Assembly: GCA_947259675.1 (NCBI GenBank) | Contig: CAMYNE010000069.1 | Span: forward strand, 1 to 7,989 | Source of the DNA: an uncultured Pirellulaceae bacterium | GTDB taxonomy: Bacteria; Planctomycetota; Planctomycetia; Pirellulales; Pirellulaceae | Length of the DNA: 7,989 bases | Reading direction: 5' to 3' | Shown: positions 1-6,836 of the stretch, in pieces | Layout: every line of letters begins with the position of its first letter | Numbering within the stretch: position 1 is the stretch's first letter | Translations under genes and position numbers: made by a program | The notes under the pieces: model-generated | Told to the model about the DNA's origin: nothing | Seen by the model: the letters and a program-made list of their open reading frames with translations, nothing else | Database searches by the model: none

Positions 1-12
1 TTCGATTAGAGC

Positions 13-30
13 CAAAAGGATTCCCTTTTG
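13..30 (-). terminator. Small hairpin beyond the repeat array; weak terminator candidate for sucAB
   Basis: CAAAAGG (13-19) and CCTTTTG (24-30) form a perfect 7-bp stem with a 4-nt loop. It lies downstream of sucB, past the heptamer array. Neither strand has a T-run after the stem, so a classical intrinsic terminator is not supported. It is listed because it is the only compact stem-loop seen after sucB within the window. Confidence 0.2.
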
Positions 31-31
31 T

Positions 32-136
32 AATGAGCAATGAGCAATGACCAATGAGCAATGAGCAATGAGCAATGAGCAATGACCAATGAGCAATGAC
101 CAATGACCAATGAGCAATGAGCAATGACCAATGAGC
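32..136. repeat. 15-copy heptamer tandem repeat (AATGAGC/AATGACC)
   Basis: Fifteen uninterrupted 7-bp units run end to end. Each is AATGAGC or AATGACC, differing only at the sixth base (G or C); the order is G G C G G G G C G C C G G C G. The array begins shortly after a small hairpin and ends 10 bp before the sucB stop codon, so it lies in the 3' flank of the sucAB transcript. Every plus-strand unit contains TGA, so no plus reading frame can stay open. The minus strand (GCTCATT/GGTCATT) has no stop codon in any frame but no start context either. It is non-coding and resembles the heptameric short tandem repeats known from some bacterial genomes. Function is unknown. Confidence 0.95.
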
Positions 137-146
137 GCTTGTTGTC

Positions 147-1421
147 TTAAACTTCCAGGAATAGCCGGGCGGGTTCTTCCAGGACTTCTTTGATGGTCTT
201 CAGGAATGTCACTGCTTCTTTACCGTCGACGATTCGATGGTCATACGTTAATGCGACATACATCATCGGTCGAATCACAACTTCTCCATTTACGGCAACC
301 GGTCGGTCCTGAATCGCGTGCAGGCCCAGAATTCCGCTTTGTGGGGGGTTGATGATCGGTGTGGATAGCAGCGAACCATAAACGCCACCGTTACTGATCG
401 TGAACGTGCCGCCTTCGATGTCGCTGGGGGAGATTTTGTTCTCTTGTGCCATCACCGCGTACTCGCCAATTTTTCTTTCCACGTCTGCAAAAGACATTTT
501 CTCGACATTTCGGAGAATCGGCACGACGAGCCCTTTTCCGCCGCCAATCGCGATCCCGATATCGTGGTAGTTCTTCCAAACGACATCGTTACCGCGAATC
601 TCAGCGTTGATGGCTGGGAATCGCTTGAGTCCTTCCACGGAGGCTTTAGCAAAAAACGAAGTAAAACCGAGCTTCACGCCGTGCTTGGCAAGAAACGGTT
701 CCTTGTACTTTTTGCGAAGGTCCATCACCGGCTTCATGTCAATCTCGTTGAACGTCGTCAGCAAGGCTGCCGTTTGTTGAGCCTCAACCAGTCGATTGGC
801 AATGGTCCTGCGAATCATGCTCATCGGCTTGACTTTTTCCTCGCGAGAACCGCCGCTCGTTTCAACGTGCTGCCATTCGTTTGCCTGGACACCGTGAGAT
901 TTGGCGGCTGGTTTCGCGGGAGGCGTTGGAGCGGCCTCGGCACCACCCGGTTTGAGGCCCGTTTGCTTGACGAAATTTAGTACATCTTCTTTTAGCAGCC
1001 GACCGCCAGGACCTGATGGCTGGATGGCGTCGGCGGAAATCTTGTACTCATTCAAGACACGTTCCGCAGCCGGCATAATCCAGTTCGCCGAATCAGCCGT
1101 TGGTGGAGCATCGACGACGGCCGTCGTGGAGCCACCTGCAGTCGAAGACTTGGTCGCTTCCGCTGCAGAACTGGCGGCACTTACATCGCCCGGTTCCATC
1201 GTGCAAAGCACATCGCCGACATTGGCAAACTCGCCGTCGGGAACTTTGATTTCTTGGAGGATGCCCGCTTCAGGTGAAGGCAAAGTTTGTGACGCCTTTT
1301 CTGACTCCAACTCGACCAGGTCGTCCTCTTTGGCAACATATTCGCCGGGCTGCTTCAGCCAGGTTGCAACTTGGACTTCTTGAATCGATTCGCCGAATTC
1401 TGGAACTTTGATTTCAATCAT
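147..1421 (-). CDS. sucB: Dihydrolipoyllysine-residue succinyltransferase (E2 of 2-oxoglutarate dehydrogenase)
   Basis: This is the E2 core of the 2-oxoglutarate dehydrogenase complex. It transfers the succinyl group from its lipoyl arm to coenzyme A in the TCA cycle, in the cytoplasm. The 424-residue protein is close to the usual length of about 400. The lipoyl domain covers about 1-77, with the lipoylated lysine at K42 in ESEKAS. An Ala/Ser/Thr/Pro-rich linker follows (about 80-112), then the peripheral subunit-binding domain (about 114-151, PSGPGGRLLKEDV), a second Ala/Pro linker, and the catalytic domain (about 195-424). The acyltransferase signature DHRIVDG carries the catalytic H395 and D399. 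It follows sucA by 70 bp on the same strand, which settles the choice of succinyl- over acetyltransferase. The ATG at 1421 begins the conserved lipoyl domain directly; upstream there is only a weak purine stretch as ribosome binding site. A dihydrolipoamide dehydrogenase (E3) gene is not in the window. Confidence 0.96.
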   Translation of the reverse strand: MIEIKVPEFGESIQEVQVATWLKQPGEYVAKEDDLVELESEKASQTLPSPEAGILQEIKVPDGEFANVGDVLCTMEPGDVSAASSAAEATKSSTAGGSTTAVVDAPPTADSANWIMPAAERVLNEYKISADAIQPSGPGGRLLKEDVLNFVKQTGLKPGGAEAAPTPPAKPAAKSHGVQANEWQHVETSGGSREEKVKPMSMIRRTIANRLVEAQQTAALLTTFNEIDMKPVMDLRKKYKEPFLAKHGVKLGFTSFFAKASVEGLKRFPAINAEIRGNDVVWKNYHDIGIAIGGGKGLVVPILRNVEKMSFADVERKIGEYAVMAQENKISPSDIEGGTFTISNGGVYGSLLSTPIINPPQSGILGLHAIQDRPVAVNGEVVIRPMMYVALTYDHRIVDGKEAVTFLKTIKEVLEEPARLFLEV

Positions 1422-1461
1422 TTTCTTGAGGTGAGACTTGATTCGAATTGTTGTTTACGGT

Positions 1462-1481
1462 CTGAATTCTCACGAATTCAG
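1462..1481 (-). other. Hairpin in the sucA-sucB intergenic gap
   Basis: CTGAATTC (1462-1469) and GAATTCAG (1474-1481) make a perfect 8-bp stem with a 4-nt loop, 11 bp past the sucA stop and about 40 bp before the sucB start. There is no T-run downstream on the minus strand, so it is more likely an mRNA processing or stability element than a terminator. No function is demonstrated. Confidence 0.5.
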
Positions 1482-1491
1482 CTACTTTGGT

Positions 1492-4284
1492 CTAAGCGGT
1501 TGAACGAATTGGCTGGGCGGAAGTCAGATCTGCGAACTCTCCAAACGCTTCCTCAAAGAGTTCTTTTTCTTCAAGTTTGTGAGCCTTTTTGCTCCCGGTT
1601 GAAGGACTTGCGGATTCGGGTCGGCTGACAATTGTCAGTGGCCAGCGTTCGGCAAAGCCCATCTGTTCCCATTTGATTTTCATGTAATGACATGCGCCCA
1701 TATTTTCCGGTTCTTCTTGAACCCAATAAGTGGGAACACCGGCAGGATACAGGCGGAGTACGTTTTCTAATTCTGTTTGGGGAAGAGGGTAAAGCTGTTC
1801 GACTCGAACGATGGAGACATCTTCGCGACCGAGGTCCTCGCGAAGTTTGCGAAGTTCGACGCCGATTTTGCCGGCTGAGAAGATGATTCGAGACGGCGTC
1901 GTTCCTGGTTGATATTTGTCGTCCGTCAGGACTTTTTGGAATTGACCGGAATTAAAATCGCTTAACGGCGACATGACTCTCGGTTCGCGAAGCAAGCTCT
2001 TGGGCGTGAACACGATCAACGGCTTGCGCCATTTTCGTTTCACCTGACGACGCAGCAGGTGGAAGTACTGTGCCGCGGTTGTTGGAATCGCGATTTGCAC
2101 ATTGTGCTCTGCCGTGGAAGTGAGAAACCGTTCCAATCTCGCACTGCAATGTTCGGGTCCGGCGCCTTCGAATCCGTGTGGCAGAAGCATGACCAAGCCG
2201 CTGAGTCTGCGCCATTTATCTTCTGCGCTACAGATGAATTGGTCCACGATAACTTGGGCTGCATTATAAAAGTCGCCAAATTGAGCTTCCCAGCAGATCA
2301 GCGACTCGGGAGCGTCGAGGCTGTAGCCGTAATCAAAACCAAGTACGCCCGCCTCGCTGAGCGGACTGTTGATAATGTCCACGGGAGCCTGATCGTCGGA
2401 AATATGTTGTAAGGGCGTAAACCGCTCGCCCGTTTCGCTATCGTACAAAACGGCGTGCCGCTGCGAAAAAGTCCCGCGACCACAATCTTGACCGGACAAC
2501 CGGACACGGTGCCCTTCGATGGCCAGCGAGCCAAACGCGGCGAGTTCCGCGGTCGGCCAATCGACAGGGCGTTTACCATCGGCGACATCTTTCCGGGCCT
2601 CGAGAACTCGTTTGAGTTTCCGATTCAGATTAAATTTCTCCGGTAATTCAGCCAATTTGCCCATCACATAAGATAATTTGCCTGTCGGGACCCCGGTGTC
2701 TTCATGATCGTCGTCGCGTTCCATCCCCCCGTAGTATCCGGACCAAATGCCTTCCAGGGATTTCATGTCCGGTTTGTAATTATCGGCAGACCTCGCCATC
2801 TCAAATTCGACTTGAAGCATTTCCCGACGAGTCGCTGCAATCTCGTCGGCTTCAGCTTGAGTGATCTCCTGCAATTTGAGTAGTCGCTTCAGGTAACTGT
2901 CGCGAACCGTTTGCAGGGAATCAATGGTTTTGTACATCGTAGGTTGCGTGAACCGTGGTTCGTCACTTTCGTTGTGACCAAGTCGCCGATAACAATACAT
3001 GTCAATCACGACATCTCGTTGGAATTCTCGGCGAAAATCCATTGCCAAGGTGACCACTTGGACCACGGCTTCCGGGTCTTCGCCGTTGACATGAAAAATC
3101 GGAATCTGCAGCATTTTTGCGACGTCACTGGCGTAAGTTGTCGACCGTCCGTCACAAGCATCTGTAGTGAAACCGACTTGATTATTGACGATCACGTGCA
3201 ACGTGCCGCCGACTTTGTAACCGTCCAGACGGCTGAGGTTGAGAGTTTCCTGAACGACGCCTTCTCCCGCAAAAGCTGCGTCGCCATGGATCAAGATCGT
3301 CATCCCCTGAGTATGATTTTTGTCGTTGACGCGATCCATTTTGGCACGGCAGCGCCCCATCGCAACCGGATTCACAAATTCCAGATGGCTGGGGTTGAAA
3401 CACAAGCTGATGTGCACATTTTTTCCGGTGCTCGTCGTCCAGTCGTTACTATGTCCCAGGTGGTAGAGCACATCACCTGCGCCGCGATTGACTTCCGGGT
3501 CCGGATCGTCAAAGCCCCAGAAGATATTTTGCGCCCGTTTACCCATAATGTTGGCGAGCACATTCAGGCGGCCGCGATGAGCCATTCCCAACACAACTTC
3601 CTTAATCCCTGCTTCGCCGGCTTTCTCAAGAGCCAAGGTCAGGAGCGGGATGAGCGTTTCGGCGCCTTCCAGCGAAAACGTCTTGGCACCGATGAATTTT
3701 CTGCGTGTGAATTCTTCAAAGATCACTGCATCGGTCAGGCAGGTGAGAATTCTAATCTGGGTTTCGCGATCAAGTTCGATTCGATTTTGGGAGCCCTCGA
3801 CTCGTTTCTGCACCCAACTCCGCGCTGCATGATCGTCGATGTGCATGAACTGAACACCGATGCTGCGGCAATAAGTTGACCGCATTTGAGTGACAAGCTG
3901 TTCAAGCGTCTTGAAGTTCTGACCATCCACCGTTCGAGCCGAAAACGTTTTGCTTAAATCGGTGGGCAGCAAGCCGTATGACTCGGGGTTGAGCTCGCGG
4001 TTCGTGTCGCGGGGACGACCGAGGGGGTCGATATTGGCTTCGAGGTGGCCCCTAACTCGGAATCCGCGTACCAGTTGGTCAACTCGGTCCTGAAGCTGAG
4101 ATAACGATTTTTGTTCGTCCTCGCTATAAACAACCGCTGGTTCGGCAGGGCCCACGGCCGCGTTAAAATCGGCTGCCGGGTCAAAATCGTCAAAAAACTG
4201 CTGCCAATCGGCCGGTAAAGATTTGGGGTCTTGAAGATAATCTTCGTAGAGGCTGTCGATGTAGGCTCGACTATAGACATTCAT
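1492..4284 (-). CDS. sucA: 2-oxoglutarate dehydrogenase E1 component (thiamine diphosphate-dependent)
   Basis: E1o decarboxylates 2-oxoglutarate with thiamine diphosphate and passes the succinyl group to the lipoyl arm of SucB, the rate-setting TCA step. The 930 residues match the family's usual size of about 930. The N-terminal helix (about 8-34, YIDSLYEDYLQDPKSLP) is the typical E2-contacting segment. The thiamine/Mg domain spans about 180-500, with AHRGRLNVL (235-243), NPSHLEFVNP (297-306), HGDAAFAGEG (333-342) followed by the VNNQVGFTT loop (366-374, Mg-binding Asn), and RRLGHNESDEPRFTQP (433-448). The pyrimidine-binding transketolase-like domain covers about 580-775 (CGRGTFSQRHAV, 601-612). 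The C-terminal domain ends with RPESASPSTGSKKAH (888-902). The usual Gly before that RP is Ser here, a minor change. The start fits the family N-terminus, although no Shine-Dalgarno is visible upstream. sucB follows on the same strand; sucC and sucD are not adjacent. Confidence 0.97.
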   Translation of the reverse strand: MNVYSRAYIDSLYEDYLQDPKSLPADWQQFFDDFDPAADFNAAVGPAEPAVVYSEDEQKSLSQLQDRVDQLVRGFRVRGHLEANIDPLGRPRDTNRELNPESYGLLPTDLSKTFSARTVDGQNFKTLEQLVTQMRSTYCRSIGVQFMHIDDHAARSWVQKRVEGSQNRIELDRETQIRILTCLTDAVIFEEFTRRKFIGAKTFSLEGAETLIPLLTLALEKAGEAGIKEVVLGMAHRGRLNVLANIMGKRAQNIFWGFDDPDPEVNRGAGDVLYHLGHSNDWTTSTGKNVHISLCFNPSHLEFVNPVAMGRCRAKMDRVNDKNHTQGMTILIHGDAAFAGEGVVQETLNLSRLDGYKVGGTLHVIVNNQVGFTTDACDGRSTTYASDVAKMLQIPIFHVNGEDPEAVVQVVTLAMDFRREFQRDVVIDMYCYRRLGHNESDEPRFTQPTMYKTIDSLQTVRDSYLKRLLKLQEITQAEADEIAATRREMLQVEFEMARSADNYKPDMKSLEGIWSGYYGGMERDDDHEDTGVPTGKLSYVMGKLAELPEKFNLNRKLKRVLEARKDVADGKRPVDWPTAELAAFGSLAIEGHRVRLSGQDCGRGTFSQRHAVLYDSETGERFTPLQHISDDQAPVDIINSPLSEAGVLGFDYGYSLDAPESLICWEAQFGDFYNAAQVIVDQFICSAEDKWRRLSGLVMLLPHGFEGAGPEHCSARLERFLTSTAEHNVQIAIPTTAAQYFHLLRRQVKRKWRKPLIVFTPKSLLREPRVMSPLSDFNSGQFQKVLTDDKYQPGTTPSRIIFSAGKIGVELRKLREDLGREDVSIVRVEQLYPLPQTELENVLRLYPAGVPTYWVQEEPENMGACHYMKIKWEQMGFAERWPLTIVSRPESASPSTGSKKAHKLEEKELFEEAFGEFADLTSAQPIRSTA

Positions 4285-4642
4285 GTTGTTCAGTCGCCAT
4301 TTTTATCAATTCGTAGCGTCGACGATTCGTTCGTCCTTGAAAAGAATCTCTTGGTTACGAATCGTGCAAAAAGTGTCGCCGGGATCAAACATTTTCAAAA
4401 GATATTGTTGATCGTTCGATGCAAAAGACAATCTATCCAAATGCGTAGTCGCTTCCTATCCGCATCTCACCAAAAAACAACAAAACGCCAGATTTTTTGC
4501 GGTGCGGGAGGAAGACGGCTTGGTCCAAAGCCCGGACAAGGAGAGTCCGTTTGTAATCGTTCTGGTGGCTGGACAGCCACGAAGTCGGGGGAAATTCCAT
4601 CAGCGTCTTGAAAAGTGCGTTAATCGCAAAAACAATGGTCCT
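4285..4642. other. Divergent intergenic region between sucA and the DUF1559 gene
   Basis: These 358 bp should contain the promoters of both flanking transcripts. No convincing sigma-70 promoter pair stands out on either strand; on the minus strand there is only a poor TTGTCT-N18-CAATAT candidate around 4400-4430. What can be seen is a 9-bp inverted repeat in the sucA leader (4322-4365), and two short stems on the plus side: CGGAC/GTCCG (4533-4549) and GTGGCT/AGCCAC (4565-4580). A/T-rich runs lie around 4470-4500. Open frames crossing this region show no family resemblance and are treated as chance. Confidence 0.6.
4322..4365 (-). promoter_or_regulatory. 9-bp inverted repeat in the sucA leader
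   Basis: ACGATTCGT (4322-4330) and ACGAATCGT (4357-4365) are exact reverse complements separated by 26 nt. They lie 38-81 nt upstream of the sucA ATG. The dyad could be an operator for a dimeric regulator or a leader stem-loop. The spacing is long for a single-dimer operator, so an RNA stem is at least as likely. No regulator is identified. Confidence 0.35.
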
Positions 4643-5713
4643 ATGGATTATCAGTCTGCAACACATTTGGCCAACCAGGCCCCTGAAGCGAATCGTGTCC
4701 GGTCGTCGCCTCGTCGCGCTAGAACTGGCTTCACACTTGTCGAGTTGCTTGTCGTCATCGCAATCATCGGGATTTTGATTGGAATGCTGTTACCCGCTGT
4801 GCAGATGGTTCGAGGTGCGGCGCGTCGAACGTCATGTGCAAACAATATTCGACAATCCCTGGTGGCGGTTGCCAACTACGAGTCGGCGTTACTGGAATAT
4901 CCCACTTCGTTTAATGCCTCGCAAACAGAAATCGTTCGTGGGTCCTGGTCGATTCACGCCAAGATCTTGCCGATGATGGAGCAAGCGGCGGCTCGAAATT
5001 TGATTGATGTCAACGAAGACTGGCACGATCAAGTTGAAACAGGCGTACCTGCGATGAAGGTGCCCAGCTATAGCTGCCCCAGCGACGCACAGGCTGGCTT
5101 GAGAACTCGCGAGGGGCAAGATTATGTGCATTCGACCAGCTACGGTTTCAATATGGGAACCTGGCTGATTTATGATCCAGTCTCGGGGCGAACGGGAGAC
5201 GGTGCCTTTCGCGTTTCGCTCCCGACGCATCATCGCGACTTTCTGGATGGGACCAGTAATACACTTGCGATCGCGGACGTTCGAGCTTTTACCAGCTACA
5301 TTCGCAATGTGCCAAGCTATGACCCGCAGATACCTACATCGTCCGACCAATTCGAGGGGTTAGTCGGAGAACTGAAACTTGGCCCCGATCAATCCAGTAA
5401 CACCGGCCATACGGTTTGGACCGATGGTCGAGTTCATCATGCCGGATTCACGACGACATTTACTCCGAAGACTTTTGTCCCCTACACCTATAACGGACAG
5501 GTGTACGATATTGATTTCAATTCGCAACAGGAGGGGCGTGATTTGACACGCCCGACCTATGCGGCTGTGACAGCGCGTTCCTATCATGCTGGTGGAGTCA
5601 ATTCGGGGCGCATGGACGGGTCGACCGGTTTTATTACGGAGTCCGTCGATCTTGAAGTCTGGCGTGCCTTGGGAACAGTTAATGGAGGTGAAGTCGACGT
5701 GGCGCTGCCTTGA
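4643..5713 (+). CDS. DUF1559 family protein with type IV pilin-like N-terminal leader
   Basis: This is a member of the DUF1559 (SBP_bac_10) family, greatly expanded in planctomycetes and of unknown function. It is expected to be processed and exported like a pseudopilin. The prepilin motif is plain: a basic leader (RRARTG, 24-29) is cleaved before F30, E34 is at the conserved +5 position, and a hydrophobic helix runs to about residue 51 (FTLVELLVVIAIIGILIGML). The helix is followed by LLPAVQMVRGAARRTSCANN, the family's standard continuation. The C-terminus carries the family H-X9-DG motif (H315 to D325-G326) and WRALGTVNGGE. At 356 residues it is of usual length. The ATG at 4643 is chosen because it leaves a normal 29-residue leader. 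A GTG at 4502 would add 47 residues that overlap two hairpins and resemble nothing. No good Shine-Dalgarno precedes 4643. The stop is TGA. It appears to be a single-gene transcript. Confidence 0.93.
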   Translation: MDYQSATHLANQAPEANRVRSSPRRARTGFTLVELLVVIAIIGILIGMLLPAVQMVRGAARRTSCANNIRQSLVAVANYESALLEYPTSFNASQTEIVRGSWSIHAKILPMMEQAAARNLIDVNEDWHDQVETGVPAMKVPSYSCPSDAQAGLRTREGQDYVHSTSYGFNMGTWLIYDPVSGRTGDGAFRVSLPTHHRDFLDGTSNTLAIADVRAFTSYIRNVPSYDPQIPTSSDQFEGLVGELKLGPDQSSNTGHTVWTDGRVHHAGFTTTFTPKTFVPYTYNGQVYDIDFNSQQEGRDLTRPTYAAVTARSYHAGGVNSGRMDGSTGFITESVDLEVWRALGTVNGGEVDVALP

Positions 5714-5765
5714 TTCTGGCTTACCCTGGCCTCGATTCGGAATCATCGTTGTCCGCCAAGTCCCA

Positions 5766-5782
5766 GCGCTGGCTCCCAGTGC
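5766..5782 (+). terminator. Stem-loop after the DUF1559 gene; weak terminator candidate
   Basis: GCGCTGG (5766-5772) pairs with CCAGTGC (5776-5782), including one G-U pair, across a CTC loop, 53 bp past the DUF1559 stop. The arm overlaps the palindrome CCAGCGCTGG (5763-5772), which offers an alternative fold. No T-run follows, so intrinsic termination is uncertain. Confidence 0.25.
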
Positions 5783-5830
5783 CGGCTCGGTCCCGGACTA
5801 GACGGCGCCTTCGGCTGGTCGTTAAACGAT

Positions 5831-5858
5831 TTGGTACCGGATAAACAAGAGTCATAAT
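5831..5858 (+). promoter_or_regulatory. Candidate sigma-70-like promoter for the zinc-ribbon gene
   Basis: TTGGTA (5831-5836, four of six to TTGACA) is followed after 16 bp by CATAAT (5853-5858, five of six to TATAAT), 109 bp before the chosen start. A perfect TATAAT also occurs at 5905-5910, closer to the gene, but without a recognisable -35. Either could be used. Planctomycete promoter consensus is poorly defined, so confidence is limited. Confidence 0.35.
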
Positions 5859-5967
5859 TAAGCCCGTTCCAAATCTGCGTCGTAGCGGTTTGATAAGTTC
5901 AGACTATAATGGATGTGTTGTCAAATTGCGTGGATCGCGTGATGTCCAGAACACACCGGAGCTAACA

Positions 5968-6813
5968 ATGCCGTCGGCGGTTGCTTGTCCCAAGTGCAAA
6001 ACTAGATACAGCTTGCCCGATGAATTGCTGGGCAAACCTGTGAAGTGCAAATCTTGCAGCACTCTGTTTCAGGTTAACCCGCCGAAAAAGGCTGTCGCGA
6101 AGACAAGTCCTCTACAACGGTCAGCGGTGGCCAATCCAGCTAACACTGCGGAATTGGCAAGAATGGGTTTAGATGGTCCGATTCAAGGACAACCCGATCT
6201 ATTTGGTGAGGTACCTAGCCCGCAGGCCGCGAATCCTTTAGCAAACCATTTTGTTGCTGATCCGGGGTTCGCTGACATTGAAGGGGAAGTTCCAGTTGAA
6301 GAGGAACTGAACGACATCTCCGCGATGTTTGAAAATCCTGCTTTGGCTCCGCGGAGAAAAAAGAAAAGGTCCGCGGATGACGGGGGATCGAAAAAGAAGA
6401 AACGCCGAAGGAAAAAAGAAGGTGGTGGCGAACAAGCATGGAAGATTGTCTTGTCAATCAACTTCCTGGCACTGATCGCAATGATCAGCATGGGCCTCAG
6501 CTTGGATATCACGACGGCTACCAAAGCGTACTTTTTCGTGATAAATCCATGCCTGGGACTTATTAGTTTTGGGGTCACCATTTGGTGGTTGGTTCGGTGC
6601 TTCGAATGCAAAGATTCCGTGGGCCAGTTTATAATGGTTTTGTTGATTCCGTTCTATATTTTCTTTTTCAGTTACAAATCCGAGAACAAGCCGTACACGG
6701 AAGCGCCGATGAATGCCTGGTGGATGATGGTGCTCGGAGGAATAGCGCTAGCCGCCGCCGCATATTTTCTTGGAATCAATGAGCAGTTTCAAAGACTATA
6801 CGGCCAAATCTAA
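5968..6813 (+). CDS. MJ0042-type zinc-ribbon protein with basic linker and four membrane helices
   Basis: I do not recognise a named gene. The N-terminus is an MJ0042/zinc-ribbon domain (about 5-37) with C7-x2-C10 and C27-x2-C30 as the likely zinc ligands, in the phylum's typical CPKCKTRYSLPDELLGKPVKC style. A low-complexity acidic/polar stretch follows (about 40-127), then a very basic segment (129-150, RRKKKRS and SKKKKRRRKK). Four predicted membrane helices come next at about 159-178, 188-209, 219-236 and 250-270. The basic segment before helix 1 predicts a cytoplasmic N-terminus and zinc ribbon. Length is 281 residues. The ATG at 5968 is chosen because GGAG (5958-5961) sits 6 nt upstream and the zinc ribbon begins at once; an in-frame TTG at 5890 would add 26 unconserved residues. 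The role is unknown; a membrane-tethered binding or sensory protein is speculation. It converges with the next gene, 23 bp away. Confidence 0.88.
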   Translation: MPSAVACPKCKTRYSLPDELLGKPVKCKSCSTLFQVNPPKKAVAKTSPLQRSAVANPANTAELARMGLDGPIQGQPDLFGEVPSPQAANPLANHFVADPGFADIEGEVPVEEELNDISAMFENPALAPRRKKKRSADDGGSKKKKRRRKKEGGGEQAWKIVLSINFLALIAMISMGLSLDITTATKAYFFVINPCLGLISFGVTIWWLVRCFECKDSVGQFIMVLLIPFYIFFFSYKSENKPYTEAPMNAWWMMVLGGIALAAAAYFLGINEQFQRLYGQI

Positions 6814-6836
6814 CCGATGCCAAATCATGGAACCCA

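Noticed and set aside
32..136. CRISPR array
   Set aside because: Units are 7 bp with no spacers; this is a simple tandem repeat.
444..980. 178-residue plus-strand open frame
   Set aside because: Antisense to the sucB catalytic domain, with no family resemblance.
2911..3879. 322-residue plus-strand open frame
   Set aside because: It lies wholly antisense to conserved sucA motifs and has no recognisable domain; it is a shadow frame.
4271..4300. Nine-codon upstream frame overlapping the sucA start on the minus strand
   Set aside because: It begins at an ATG 16 nt before the sucA ATG and ends at TAG within sucA, but no Shine-Dalgarno is present and such a short frame is expected by chance.
4231..4611. 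126-residue plus-strand open frame across the sucA start and intergenic region
   Set aside because: It overlaps the sucA N-terminus and two intergenic hairpins, and no motif is visible.
5890..5967. TTG-initiated N-terminal extension of the zinc-ribbon protein
   Set aside because: The added 26 residues are not domain-like, a consensus TATAAT lies inside them, and the ATG at 5968 has a well-placed GGAG.
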